Source: Strongylocentrotus droebachiensis (Eukaryota; Echinodermata; Echinoidea; Camarodonta; Strongylocentrotidae). Taken from it: a stretch of 64,000 nucleotides of DNA. The stretch is taken from contig JAVYIG010001038.1 in the NCBI GenBank assembly GCA_035222895.1, positions 1-64,000 on the forward strand. Direction: 5' to 3'. Made by a program: the position numbers and the translations under genes. Below, piece by piece: positions 35,901 to 42,220 of the stretch (within the stretch, counting starts at the first letter, position 1; every line of letters starts with the position of its first letter). The notes beneath the pieces were generated by a model. That model was not told the DNA's origin. It did not search any database and worked only from the letters and a program-made list of their open reading frames with translations.

Positions 35901-36057
35901 GATCGGGCTGCATGGGTTTCGGGATCAGTTGTACAGTCTCACCGCTCTCCAGAGTGATCAAAGGACATGACATCATAGTCACATGAGGACAGACGTCATG
36001 TACGTCATATGATGCTAGAATGAAAATCAATGAAAGAATTAATAAACCAATCAACAC
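9889..36057 (-). CDS. Multi-exon secreted protein: EGF, SRCR-like, two F5/8 type C domains
   Basis: Assembled from splice signals, not from one long frame. Exons in transcript order are 36057-35823 (or starting at 36014), 29062-28958, 27692-27534, 26490-26314, 25102-24780, 24529-24373, 22854-22634, 10703-10554 and 10032-9889. Each junction has AG/GT borders and the phases agree throughout (1,1,1,1,0,1,0,0), giving about 556 codons and a TGA. Domains in order are a Cys-containing N-terminal segment, one six-cysteine EGF repeat, an SRCR-like domain and two discoidin domains. F5/8C domains typically bind phospholipid or carbohydrate, and SRCR and EGF modules mediate extracellular contacts, so an adhesion, lectin or innate-recognition role is plausible but inferred. 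Both discoidin domains lack the usual closing cysteine. More exons may lie upstream if 36014 is an internal acceptor. The introns hold a gypsy element, two LINE sequences and decayed EGF exons. Confidence 0.85.
10085..10235 (-). mobile_element. SINE body fragment with (AAT)n
   Basis: An (AAT)n tract is followed by CAGGTACCCATTTACACCTG and GATTAATGTC, matching the body of the tRNA-derived SINEs further right. The head is degraded. It sits in the last intron of the discoidin gene. Confidence 0.45.
10554..10703 (-). CDS. Exon 8: F5/8 type C domain 2, middle part
   Basis: Begins VDLGEDTLVTGVITQGR, continues SFQISYSRDNTNWTF and ends VRK at a strong GTGAGTGTC donor; 150 nt, phase 0 to 0. The acceptor (CACACAAAG) is weak in pyrimidines. 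The length from W to the next junction (11 residues) equals that in domain 1, supporting this donor over a GTACGA site 9 nt upstream. Confidence 0.88.
10918..10982. repeat. (CT)n microsatellite
   Basis: A CT-rich tract is seen directly. It ends where similarity to the foldback core at 47.3 kb begins. Confidence 0.8.
10983..12591 (+). mobile_element. Half-palindrome repeat related to the foldback core at 47.3-47.8 kb
   Basis: From GCCTTGAACCATAATGCATG through GGATCAAAACCGTGTCGATG to the AGCAACAGTGTAT region, this follows the right arm of the palindrome at about 47330-47795, but only one arm is present. The copy is interrupted by a separate MITE (11321-12416). It contains a weak tRNA-like stretch (GTGGCAAAGTAATGG, then GGATCAAAACC). 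Confidence 0.75.
11321..12416. mobile_element. 1.1-kb MITE, TIRs GTG(G/A)GGGCTG, TA target
   Basis: Termini are GTGGGGGCTG (left) and, complemented from the right, GTGAGGGCTG. A further inverted block TTTGGTGCAGATTCTTCTAA lies 25-50 bp inside each end. Both flanks have TA, and the 47.6-kb relative is the empty site (ATGCTTTAGCAGTCACG). The interior has a ~170-bp imperfect direct duplication, each copy with AAATGGCCGCCATCTGAGTT (near 11478 and 11651). No transposase is seen. Confidence 0.75.
12715..14359 (+). repeat. 5' LTR
   Basis: Begins TGTGGG and ends ACGACA. AATAAA lies at 14292-14297, 62 bases before the end. The sequence holds a GTAAGT donor at 13001 and several pyrimidine-preceded AGs, the best ending at 14240 (CCAATTGCAG). 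CAAGATGGCGGC at 13371-13382 matches the YY1 consensus. The 73-codon minus-strand frame is in both LTRs and is not supported as a gene. Confidence 0.97.
14360..14820 (+). promoter_or_regulatory. Leader with putative primer-binding site
   Basis: TGGCGACGAGGATGGGA at 14363-14379 starts three bases after the LTR, where the minus-strand primer tRNA binds in gypsy elements; I cannot name the tRNA. A poly(T) tract (14646-14658) and an acceptor-like CTATACTTGTTACAG ending at 14809 lie just before the ATG at 14821. Confidence 0.6.
14821..19797 (+). CDS. gag-pol: Gag-pol polyprotein of the Ty3/gypsy element
   Basis: 1658 codons in one uninterrupted frame. Gag occupies about residues 1-310 and has two CCHC knuckles (CFNCGKTGHMRNEC at 272-285 and CFTCKGRGHISRQC at 291-304). 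Retropepsin has DSGAE from residue 366. Reverse transcriptase has YLDD at 814-817. RNase H acidic residues are visible near 967 (VDAS) and 1038 (TDHN). Integrase has an HHCC zinc motif from about 1223 and a DDE triad near D1290, D1349 and E1385 (D-x35-E). A GPF-like segment follows (KLHDKFDEKPFIIL), then an Asp-rich run near 1594-1606. Gag and Pol are fused without a frameshift or stop, and no envelope or chromodomain is seen. The protein would copy the element's RNA in cytoplasmic particles and integrate the cDNA. It appears intact. Confidence 0.97.
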   Translation: MAETVTEMLETLTSVLQGLNVQKAPPPVKLSKFKGSPQVAGDLSLQEWLENFDSYCRHYQLKDAAKAQSLVDHLGGVAKEEVLCREERILKDFDQLVAVLRSLFGAVDTVQSLTAEFHSRRQHGGETLADYSRILMRIYTRMEKAASSSDEKQALTQLRDTSLKERFVTGSSQVWMQRELRRMELAAKGKTFLQLREDVLEFFRGQETKAIPVKEVSSSVDVHVATTKNADAEWKGEMNSLKEDVASLRRCVEALVDSKVNAGRAPQKKNRCFNCGKTGHMRNECEEETLCFTCKGRGHISRQCPQKLQSITQPPSPTMASPQPGAKRGTMDTRHQVPSEFAKRFVAPCPKGTVHIAGLDIGCIFDSGAEASIIPASVYHRCLKERLGGPQQEPGVFLNVVGVGEIEVPIEGFVEVPIKVRGQSLQGGFLVVVDRECSGTASEYPILLGCNILQNLDGYDIEFGFRSKAPTTMESNGCPSPVRTGRLEVFPPYTVRRVMCHVERNTITPGAEILVRESDEEPSSTLSAVEGCQQLKGDVVELFMSNTSGQEVHLPPDTRVAEALAVKRTGQLYLDLHDEQLRVSMCDVVIEGVDSPVRMSPEPVEAVSCLPPGVKLEGLTEDQTEKVRELLQKHADVFSAGAFDLGECNVVPHHIQLVDGPTVRLPYRRIPPALIPEVKQMLQEMVERGIIRPSKSPFASPIVLVKKKNGSLRLCIDYRKVNARTVKDSFPLPRIEETLDALRDAKYFSTLDLAHGYFQVVMDPSSIDVTAFRVPWGLYEFTRMPQGLVNSPGTFQRTMEYILGDLNLSQIVLYLDDILVYSATFEEHLMRLEVVLTRLAENGLKVQGKKCHFVQQEVNYLGHVVSEDGVSVDQGKVEKIQTWPRPQNGREVSSFLGLASYYRRFIDGFSRIAGPLNQVAAKGKGSKTEFVWGTTQEEAFEILKSKLTSTPVLAYPKFDEEFILEVDASKKGLGACLMQKGDDGRVHPISFASRSLRGSEKNYPDFSSFKIELLALKWAVTEKFAPYLMGAHCIVLTDHNPLKYLSTAKLGATEFRWVAQLAPFDLEVRYRTGKSNKSADALSRRPADMLQEEVAAVIDEVLESTEFPHDKQPTSHDDFNIAIRRVTNEKVSNVLPSYSYEELAKLQDEDDDLKEIRHLKEARIPGPEPGAKVTDLHGWLREYASFEMYHDVLYREVEDPVLGKIHQLLVPRVLRESMLEMTHDKWGHQGVDRTMNLLRERCYWPGMTREARRYIKKCFRCITSKLPTPTVRPPQRHLIAFRPLEIVAVDFLKLDRGRGGFEDVLVLTDVFSKFCQAIPCKDQTAVTVAKVLRDAWFTRYGIPSRIHSDQGRSFECTLVAELCKLYNIQKSRTTAYHPAGNGQCERFNKTLCGLLRSLDPRDRNRWPELIQHVVYVYNSTPHRITRVTPHFLMFGRRPTLPVDHLINSLHSDCTDDYAQAQQRLMERAYKIVCDRQREAAKKEEERQAKGRGDLSTLEVGERVLLKNEAFTGRHKLHDKFDEKPFIILAKNEEGDLYNIQPALGGVTKWVNRRRIIADPRQENDGLDGILPYPDVAELGRGINIGNDVIHQSSDDDDDDDDDDEEDDHENGYTLSWKELPHHVIDAGVTEPRRSSRINKGVNPNPGRLPMSAITGLPP
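19798..20526 (+). other. Gypsy 3' untranslated region and polypurine tract
   Basis: AT-rich, without a credible reading frame. AAGCGGGGAAA at 20515-20525 immediately precedes the 3' LTR and is the likely plus-strand primer. Confidence 0.75.
20527..22171 (+). repeat. 3' LTR
   Basis: Same length as the 5' LTR and identical except at 20676 and 21906. The polyadenylation signal AATAAA is at 22104-22109. Confidence 0.97.
22172..24372. other. Introns around exon 7
   Basis: Apart from exon 7 this holds a poly(G) run (23350-23360), a segment at 23600-23690 related to 9370-9470, and a (TA)n block with TACA interruption (24204-24261). The 89-90 codon frames near 23.5-23.8 kb lie on the repeat-related segment and are not supported as genes. 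Confidence 0.5.
22634..22854 (-). CDS. Exon 7: F5/8 type C domain 2, N-terminal part
   Basis: The acceptor has a strong pyrimidine tract (TTCTTTCTTTTTTGCAG); the donor is GTAATTTGC; 221 nt, phase 1 to 0. The translation includes LGVEDGRIPDSSLTSSS and ends NNKWVK, which continues naturally into VDLGEDTL of exon 8. The intervening intron carries the gypsy element. Confidence 0.9.
24373..24529 (-). CDS. Exon 6: F5/8 type C domain 1, C-terminal third
   Basis: Acceptor TTTTTTTATAG, donor GTTAGTGC, 157 nt, phase 0 to 1. The translation contains FPGNYDRGSHVTHTLARPIV, then FRIHPKTNYGHVSLRMELYG, the standard end of a discoidin domain. A tyrosine replaces the usual closing cysteine after ELYG. Confidence 0.92.
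24780..25102 (-). CDS. Exon 5: F5/8 type C domain 1, N-terminal two-thirds
   Basis: Acceptor TTTATTTCCAACAG, donor GTAAATG, 323 nt, phase 1 to 0. The translation reads from C-x5-PLGLESGALPDSAFSESS through WMQIQFESSYVVTAITTQGR to SYTISSSFDNMAWTDY. These are the core strands of a discoidin domain (LG-ESG-IPDS, W-QIDL, V-GI-TQGR, Y-V-YS-D---W). Confidence 0.92.
25150..26310. repeat. Intron with poly(G) runs and (ATT/ATC)n
   Basis: Three G-runs of 10-18 bases (about 25625-25750) lie in sequence resembling hAT-type repeat scraps. An ATT/ATC trinucleotide region (26140-26310) leads up to the donor of exon 4. No other coding signal. Confidence 0.7.
26314..26490 (-). CDS. Exon 4: SRCR-like domain, second half
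   Basis: Acceptor TTATTGAACTAG, donor GTGAGTAAT, 177 nt, phase 1 to 1. Cysteines in VNCPANATNITDCW and the closing IVCC follow the second-half SRCR pattern (C-x8-C near the middle, a closing VxC). The domain diverges from the consensus and has a shortened central part. Confidence 0.75.
26950..27510 (+). pseudogene. LINE reverse-transcriptase C-terminal remnant
   Basis: Conceptual translation with several stops and shifts gives NLGYIVASDGKSIHEI, then RIAMATCTFDHMKS, YGCECWTINKELERRLKATE, LINTIRKRQMQF-GHI and DRQKW. This is the order found at the C-terminus of many LINE reverse transcriptases (YLG-SDG, RIA-A--AF, YGCE-WT---E-RLEA-E-W, RK-Q--F-GH). It lies in the intron between the two SRCR exons, opposite in strand to the gene, and ends about 25 bp from the exon 3 donor. 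Confidence 0.7.
27534..27692 (-). CDS. Exon 3: SRCR-like domain, first half
   Basis: Acceptor CCCTGTATAG, donor GTAAGAC, 159 nt, phase 1 to 1. The translation ends with DHWNMNLSQLACQYLGFEG, matching the SRCR signature around DxWxxxxAxVxCRQLGF. The first conserved cysteine of classical SRCR domains (in the WGTVC position) is absent. Confidence 0.8.
28470..28600 (-). pseudogene. Decayed EGF-exon copy 4
   Basis: One frame gives HGGKCTHEESDKGFTRLWFE, aligning with the HGGTC-EETETGFTCLC part of the EGF exon with cysteines replaced by Arg and Trp. The landmark CCTCCATG is at 28541. Confidence 0.55.
28630..28745 (-). pseudogene. Decayed EGF-exon copy 3
   Basis: The CCTCCATG landmark (28700) and a terminal DERCEGG followed by GTAAG align with the EGF exon, but stops and a poly(T) insertion break the frame. 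Confidence 0.6.
28780..28915 (-). pseudogene. Decayed EGF-exon copy 2
   Basis: The minus-strand translation includes LCLHGGTCGREQDRHYSICF and NNYSGERCEY, clearly EGF-derived. Two of six cysteines are lost (first and fourth). A phase-compatible GTGAGA donor remains, but the acceptor tract is poor. Inclusion in some transcripts cannot be excluded because the frame is open. Confidence 0.7.
28958..29062 (-). CDS. Exon 2: EGF-like repeat
   Basis: The acceptor is TTTCTGTCACCAG and the donor GTAAGTGAG, phase 1 on both sides, 105 nt. The translation has six cysteines spaced C-x4-C-x5-C-x8-C-x-C-x8-C with NPCFHGGTC and YRGERC, a canonical EGF module. It is the intact member of a row of related copies at 28.5-28.9 kb. 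Confidence 0.9.
29070..30685. other. Large intron, no gene seen
   Basis: Holds a poly(C) run (29269-29278), a purine-rich segment (29461-29540) and a (CT)n tract (29940-29965). Short frames show no domain. Confidence 0.45.
30691..31137 (+). pseudogene. LINE ORF1 C-terminal fragment with zinc knuckles
   Basis: The frame opens after a stop at 30688, so there is no true start. Two imperfect ~47-residue repeats rich in Pro, Gln and Thr (each with THPQ-LPP) are followed by a TYASVV segment and paired CCHC motifs: CEFCGEPNHRAHSC and CRQCLQIGHKLRYC. The frame ends in TAG at 31135-31137 and the same frame stays open after it into the endonuclease region. ORF1 proteins of this kind bind LINE RNA. Confidence 0.8.
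31138..34216 (+). pseudogene. LINE ORF2: APE-type endonuclease and reverse transcriptase
   Basis: In the ORF1 frame after the TAG, coding continues (GQEESAS through LHLNIRGFG) until an extra base at the GGTAAATAAG site near 31339. The rest reads on from there for about 960 codons. Endonuclease landmarks are LNIRG, FNETF, GDFNCDY and SDHY. Reverse-transcriptase motifs are FRPISILPAISKLIE, FIDLRRAFDTVN, GVPQGSILGPLLF and YADDTTLY (catalytic YADD about 677 codons from 31334). The C-terminal RLQKRAARMI-like segment is present. The family is CR1/L2-like within the Jockey superfamily. With one shift and no normal start, this copy is probably dead, although damage is slight. Confidence 0.85.
35160..35290 (-). 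mobile_element. tRNA-derived SINE remnant
   Basis: On the minus strand, GTGGCTAATTAAATTGACTC leads to a B-box-like GGTTCGAATCC. The body resembles other SINEs here (ATTTAAATCTGGGTGG). It is degenerate. Confidence 0.5.
35823..36057 (-). CDS. Exon 1: N-terminal segment, possible signal peptide
   Basis: From ATG 36057 the frame begins with a hydrophobic stretch (MLIGLLILSLIFILAS) that looks like a signal peptide, followed by about 64 residues with three cysteines, and ends at a GT donor (GAACCAG/GTAGA) in phase 1. However, the hydrophobic codons derive from a T-rich tract ending in CTAG. Acceptor use at 36014 would give an internal exon of exactly 192 nt with phase 1 at both ends. Both readings are open. 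I recognise no family for the 64-residue segment. Confidence 0.6.
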
Positions 36058-36399
36058 ATCGATAAATAAATAATTAAACGAATTGATAAATGTAGAAGAA
36101 ACTGTTAAAACAAATAAAAAGATAAATGAATAAACAAATAATTGAATAAATATAAAAAAATATGAACAAAATCAAAATGACTAGGCTATGTACGAGGTAT
36201 GCAAACGATAATTTTGTAGTTTTTGTTGTTCAAATAGGATAGTAATTAATTTGAATTAACACGAAATACACTCACGAAAGATTTTTTTTTCATTAAACCA
36301 TTGCTTTTAATAGGATAATTGACGTTTTATTGAATATCTGCGTGAAAGTGAATGAACCTACATTGTATTTCAAAATAACTAAAACAAAATGAAGGAGTT

Positions 36400-37750
36400 A
36401 GATAATAATAATAATAATAATTATATATAGATGTCAATTTAAATTGCGCAGCTACTATATGATCATGCTCGATTGCGCTTAATACAAAGTATAACATTAT
36501 TACCCCGGCTGTAGCTCAGCCGCAATAGGCGCTAAAGCATTAAAAAAAATTCTCCATACAGGGTACATAATTCCTTCACCTAGTTGGAGAGTGGGAAATG
36601 TAAAACATGTCGTGCTAAAGGACATAACGTCGGCCTTATGCCAAAAGGGCTTTAACCCGATTCTGGGGGTTATTGAGTTATTAACATCTCCTTGTAGATT
36701 TCAACATTCTCTTTAAAATGATGTGCTTCACTTGTTGAAATTCGATTTATTTATGAAGATAATTATGAATTTCAAAAGGGCCTTAACGCGTATCTCATCA
36801 TTTCCTTACGCCAAAAGGGCCTTAACCTACACGGTAAATCTTTTATCAATGACAGATTATTTCGTAATTTCCATTTAATTCAATAGATATCAGTAGAAAC
36901 ACCATTAAAAACATGATTAGTCTACAATAGACACAATGTACTTAATATAATCACTGAAAGTATATGTCATGAATTTAGATCATGACATCTAAGTGAGATT
37001 TAAAGTAGGTGTGGATGCATGAAATGCGACCGACTCGTTGAAAATACGCAGATGTCAACGTATGGGACTGTAATGAAAATAAACAACGAAAAAGGTGTCC
37101 TAAATGTACGATCTCTAAAAAATAACTTTACCGCAAGCTGCATTATATTAATAAAAATATTCAGATATCAAAAATACTTTTTCTAACATTTTAATTAATC
37201 AGTTTGATCAGTTTTCGTGATCCACTAGCCGTAGGAGGGGCTTTCTGGCAAACCAAAGGTGTTGCGAAATAAGAAAATTTCTTTATGCCAGAAGGGCGCT
37301 AACTATGCGCGCGTACGATAACGGCAGGTTAAGGCCCTTTTGGCATAACGCCGCGTAGGTTACGCCCCTTTTGGCATAATGCCGAGTAGGTTACGGCCCT
37401 TCTGGCATAAATACACTACATTCAAGCCTTATGCCAAAAAGGCCCTAACATGTTTTTTGCACATAGCATGTAAAATTCTGAATATTTTATAACATATTTC
37501 ACACATTTCATGTAAAACTTAATAACTTAACACATTTATCAAAATTGGCTTCAAAAACAAAAAAACGACCACAAACTTTTGATTATATATTAGAGAGGCC
37601 AAAACTTTAAACGCGATTATCTCGGAATGGCGAAAAGCAGTTAAGGCCCTTTTGGCATAAGGCCGACGATAAATGCCGTGGCAGGACTTGAACCGCGGAC
37701 CTTGTGATGCACAGTACGATTACGTATCCGCTCGACCACGACACCTCTAC
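36400..37750 (-). mobile_element. tRNA-derived SINE, split by a foldback element
   Basis: The tRNA-like head is on the minus strand at about 37680-37745, with A-box-like TGGTCGAGCGGATA and B box GGTTCAAGTCC. The body resumes at 36430-36627 (CTTCACCTAGTTGG, CGCTTAATACAAAG) and ends in (AAT)n at about 36405. The 1041-bp element 36628-37668 separates the two parts. Confidence 0.8.
36628..37668. mobile_element. 1041-bp foldback element with repeated GCCAAAAGGGCC motif
   Basis: The inverted ends both read CGTCGGCCTTATGCCAAAAG and are flanked by ATAA (36624-36627 and 37669-37672). Removing the element and one ATAA restores the SINE. The ~20-bp motif TTATGCCAAAAGGGCCTTAA recurs at least eight times in both orientations (for example near 36636, 36773, 36806, 37283, 37323, 37357, 37391, 37428 and 37640). 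No transposase frame is seen. Confidence 0.85.
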
Positions 37751-38040
37751 ATAATTACAATTACACAATTACCCCCCTAAAACCAATAATTCCCCTGAAT
37801 TTTTTTTTTCCTTTTTTCTTTTCAAATTAAAATTTAATAATGATAATTATTGCTTTCTAATCGTGTTATTATCATTCAGTTTGCCCCTTATCTCATTAGG
37901 ATGATAAATGACTTTTAATATTCCAAAGTCAAATGGCATGAAGTGAATTATGACATATTGGGCAAAAGAACCGTGGCGTTAGTATATCAATGGAAAGATC
38001 GAGTATCATGAACAAACGCTAATAATCAGCGACCACCATT

Positions 38041-38085
38041 GAAATGTGTGTGTGTGTGTGTGCGTGCGCGTGTGTGTGTGTGTGG
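38041..38085. repeat. (GT)n microsatellite
   Basis: GT dinucleotides with GC interruptions are seen directly. The flanks from 37750 to 39020 hold no gene I can support. Confidence 0.85.
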
Positions 38086-39143
38086 AGGTGGAGTTGGGTA
38101 TTTGCACGAGCATATTATCTTTTGAAATGATGTGAATGACGTGGTTACATATAATACTTTTAAAAATAGTATAACAAATAATGAGTGTATCCCATCACCA
38201 CACACACACCCTCATAAGTTCGGCGGTTCCTTACAGTAACGTCAAAAAAAAAAAAATGAGGGTGTTTGTTCATATTCTTTTTTTCATTTGTTGTCAAAGG
38301 CTATTATAGAATGTTTGTAATCAAAATTATTTTTTTAGGTTACCTGTTGACGGAAGTAATATGTTCACGATGAGGAAACGGATTGTCCAAGGGTAAGTCT
38401 GGTGAAAGAAAAATGAAACATTGAAACATTGAATTATTGAATTATACCGAAATGAAGTTGGTCAGTGAAGCTGCAATATTCATTTCGTACATAAACATTC
38501 CCTTTGCATGTTACTCTCTTCCCCTTTCCCTCTCCCTCTATTTCCGCTCATCCCTCTTTACTGCTTTCTTACTTTTCTCGCCCGTCTCATCTAGACCTCT
38601 CTCTTTTTCCTCTTCTGTCTTCAATTGTCCGTTCAATTTCTCCTGTTCTCCGATCCCATCTTGTTATTTTCTCTATCTTTTACAATTTATCTACTTCCCC
38701 CTTTTTTTTTCGCTGTCTGTATTTTTGCTTATATGATGCCTAAATTTGCATTGTTATATTGTTTTGTTAATGGTATACAAATAATTCATGTTTGCGAGTG
38801 AGTTAGCAAATACGCACTGCAGGCAGGTGTAGTCACAATGAACGAGACTCGTCGAGTTCATTGTCCTTCTCATTAATAACCAAGTGCAGTGCATGCCACT
38901 AATGCGCAAGCTTAATTGTTTTATATGACGAGTCAAAAATATGAGTATGAAGTTAACAAATTGACTAATAAAACCAATATAAATGCCCAAAGTCGCATAT
39001 CATGGAGGCCGCCATTTGCTTTATTGAATTACGTCACAACCCAACAGAGGATGACTTATACTTCGCAATGAATGATAAGACTTTATCAAGACGTAAATCA
39101 TTCTTCTAGTAATTGAGGGAAAGATTCGGGTTTCCTTTGTTAA

Positions 39144-40427
39144 AGAGATGGTTTATTGATTTCAAACTTGACTGAATTTGGTATCATTGCAATCGAAAAA
39201 TTACACTGAGTAAAATCATTACATTTGTGTAACTTGTACATTCGAGCGAAATTTATAAAAGTTGATTGAACTTGACGAAAAATCAACCCACTCAACGCCC
39301 CCAAAACATCGTAAGTCAGCTGATTTTTGAAGTGACGACACAATATGAACAGCGGCAGCTCAGCTGAAATGATTGACGACGGTGCGAGATGCAGTTTGCG
39401 TGCTATTCACATGTATTGCATTGACTCTCGAGTACCGTACCCATTTATACCTAACGCTTTTTACCTTCATCAAAATCCCCTGGAAATATGGATATGGACG
39501 AAAACATACTTGAGTATACTCCAGAAGGCTCCTCCATGGCATGGTTTTGGTTCTTAATCTGACGTTAGTCTAGATAAATGGTATATAACTTCCAAAAAGC
39601 GAGTGAATATATCGTCGATGTAGCGTTCAAGTTTCCCGTAGCTGGTAGCTGTGCGTGCGTACTATGTGCATGTACTATGTGTGCAATACACTGACCTCTA
39701 TATGCGTGCATCACATCTAGCGCAGCTTGCTAGCCAGCCTAGCCCGTATAGCCCGGCGCTCGAGCTAGCCGTGAATCGCGAACCGGACTGATCTGTTTCT
39801 CTCGGTTTATCAGGTCCTATACGACTTAATTTATCAAAAATGTAAATTAATCAGCCTAATCACACATTTTTGTAATGAATATCTGGACAATTCTATGTAA
39901 ATTTGTCGCCTATTTTACTCCAAAAGAGTCGTTAGGTCAGCATGCAAAATGTCCTTTGCCTTCCCAGATCAGACACATACACGCTGAAGTGCCCTCAGAA
40001 TGTGTGATTAGTTTTCCGATTTTTATGCTCAAATGTGACGGAAAAAAATATCAAAATCAAACAAACATTTGTAGAAAGTATCATTTATTCAGTGTATCTC
40101 GTTCAAAATGCCAAAAAAGAGGAAATATCACCACTGGCGGTAAATATACAAACAACGTTAACCCATATCTGAAAATTGCAACGGGTATCCAACATTGTCC
40201 CGAATGTGTGATGTAGGTAGTTCATATTGTGACGTCATCGTTTCGCATGTAAAATAACGCCGTCAATTCACTTAGTGAGTGGGTTCAGGAAAGGGTAACA
40301 AAATTGCATTTAATTCATTCCTCACAACAGTGAGGGCTTCAAAAGTACTTTGCTCATTTTGTTAATGTTCTCAGCAATCTGTAGAGGTGTAATTTGCCCA
40401 TTTTCCACATTTCAATGAACCATCTCT
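39144..40427. mobile_element. 1.28-kb TTAA-flanked MITE
   Basis: Inverted ends AGAGATGGTTTATTGA (left) and AGAGATGGTTCATTGA (right, complemented), with TTAA on both sides (39140-39143 and 40428-40431). The duplicate copy has the empty site TTTGTTAAGAAAG at 53748-53760. No coding capacity. Probably a Kolobok or piggyBac type non-autonomous element. Confidence 0.9.
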
Positions 40428-40827
40428 TTAAGAAAGACATCATAGGAAAATATTAAGTTCGAAAATATGCAAAAATACAATAAATAATGAGCCTCAGTAC
40501 AAAAAGAAATTACGTACCCTGTCTTTGTAAATATATAGATATATGTAAGCGATCCATCATATATACAATAAAACAAACACAAAAATCAATTTATGCACGC
40601 AAAGTTCGGGTCGCGGGAAAATCGTAATCTGGGCGATGGGCTCACCAAATTCCTGTAGACAAGAATCTTTCTTTCCATTGCGGTGAATATCTTTTTTGGA
40701 AAATGTTAATTTTCTTTAATATTGTGGATTGTTATCCGGTGTCAACGTTGTACACGATAAACGAAATACGTACAAAAACGGTAAAATTAAAATTAAAAAC
40801 TCCCGATACTTTCTTTGATAAATTTAA

Positions 40828-41559
40828 GGAAATCTAAACCCAAAGAATAAATGTAGGTATTCAGAAAAATGAGATGTATTCCTGCCCTTTGATGTACAAT
40901 ATTCCTTACGAAAATGTACTAGATAAATATAAATGAAGATATTTCTGGCATGATGTGATGCCTTTCAGCATGACATTGGGGCGCAGCCATTTTCTTAAAA
41001 ATGTGACTATCTGTTGAAGTTGTACATGTATCATGCACCAAGCTTTAGTTGGAAAGAATTTTTAAATCAATAACGAAACCTTTACTTTTCAATGAAAAAA
41101 AAAATAACTGAGATGAAAGAAATTATATTAGGTGAAAAATAAATAACAGGGGCACAATTGTAACAAATTCATTTATAAATACTACACTATAGCAGTTGAC
41201 AAATCTATTTCATTTATGAGAAACCTTCACCCCAGAAGAGCACTGACTAATATATGCAATTTGCGTTCTGGCAATTATAGTACAAAGGATAATAACAGGT
41301 GAATGAAATGCTTCATCACCACACACGTCTGGGAAAGAAGCATCCATAAATTTGAATACATTTACTTGATAAACGACTTCGCATAGTACGTCACATTATC
41401 AAGAAAATGGTGATGCCCATGTCGTGCTGAGAAACTGTACTTTATTTTTGCTTTATACCTCTCTCATACACTTTGGTGGGGAATCTTGTAGATGTATGGG
41501 TAATAATATAATAAATCTTCTCAGAATAAGTAAAGTTATTACTTGGGGTTCGGTTTCCT
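40828..41559. mobile_element. 732-bp TTAA-flanked MITE
   Basis: TTAA at 40824-40827 and 41560-41563. The left end is GGAAATCTAAACCC and the complemented right end is AGGAAACCGAACCC, similar inverted repeats. The empty site with one TTAA is at 54149-54152 in copy 2. The short frame inside (41424-41651) is not supported. Confidence 0.8.
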
Positions 41560-42002
41560 TTAAGTTTAGTTTTTCTCGATTTATAGCATTTATCTATTTT
41601 CCATTGTATACATTTCCTTTATTTCGTGCATCCTTATTCCCGTATATTTAATATAAAATGCGCACTCCAAAGTTTAAAAAGAAATCGAAATATTTGTATA
41701 TGGTCGTGACCATAGGCCACTATTAGCAGACCCTTGTAACCACTTTTGGACTGAATTACAACCCCCCCCCCATCAATTCTCTAACTTGTATATTCATTTC
41801 CTTATTATGAAAATACAGGTAAAAAATAAAAAGATAGTTAGCTTGTAAATTAAAACAATATAGACCATTTTAAATCGTATCACTTAGCAACGACATCCAC
41901 AATTCAAACAAAACCCACTAGCAAAAACCATATACTCACATACGTGTACACACCACAATAACATACACTCACAATTACACGCTCATACACCCCACAGCCC
42001 CA

Positions 42003-42118
42003 TTAAACACACACGCACACGCGCACACACACATACACACGCAAACGCACGCACGAACACATGCACACACACACACACACACACACGCACGCACGCCCGC
42101 ACACACACACACACACAA
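42003..42118. repeat. (CA)n microsatellite
   Basis: CA dinucleotides with CG interruptions; the counterpart in copy 2 is 54600-54656. Confidence 0.9.
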
Positions 42119-42220
42119 CCCACCACGTCTACGCACACATATATGCACACACAAGGATGCTACTAGCTTGTATGTGCCTTGTCTGTTCCGGACAATTATT
42201 ATTGTAATCAATAATAATAG

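Noticed and set aside
36628-37668. CRISPR-like array because of regularly recurring ~20-bp motifs
   Set aside because: Motifs occur in both orientations with irregular spacing inside a TIR-bounded element in eukaryotic DNA; this is not a CRISPR array.
37676-37750. tRNA gene on the minus strand
   Set aside because: A- and B-box-like motifs are present, but the cloverleaf is poor and the sequence runs into a SINE body; the same applies to 42405-42475 and 54940-55006.
38339-38392. Possible plus-strand exon between TTTTTTTAG and GTAAGTC
   Set aside because: Good splice-like borders, but only about 54 nt, with no compatible neighbouring exon or recognisable domain on that strand.
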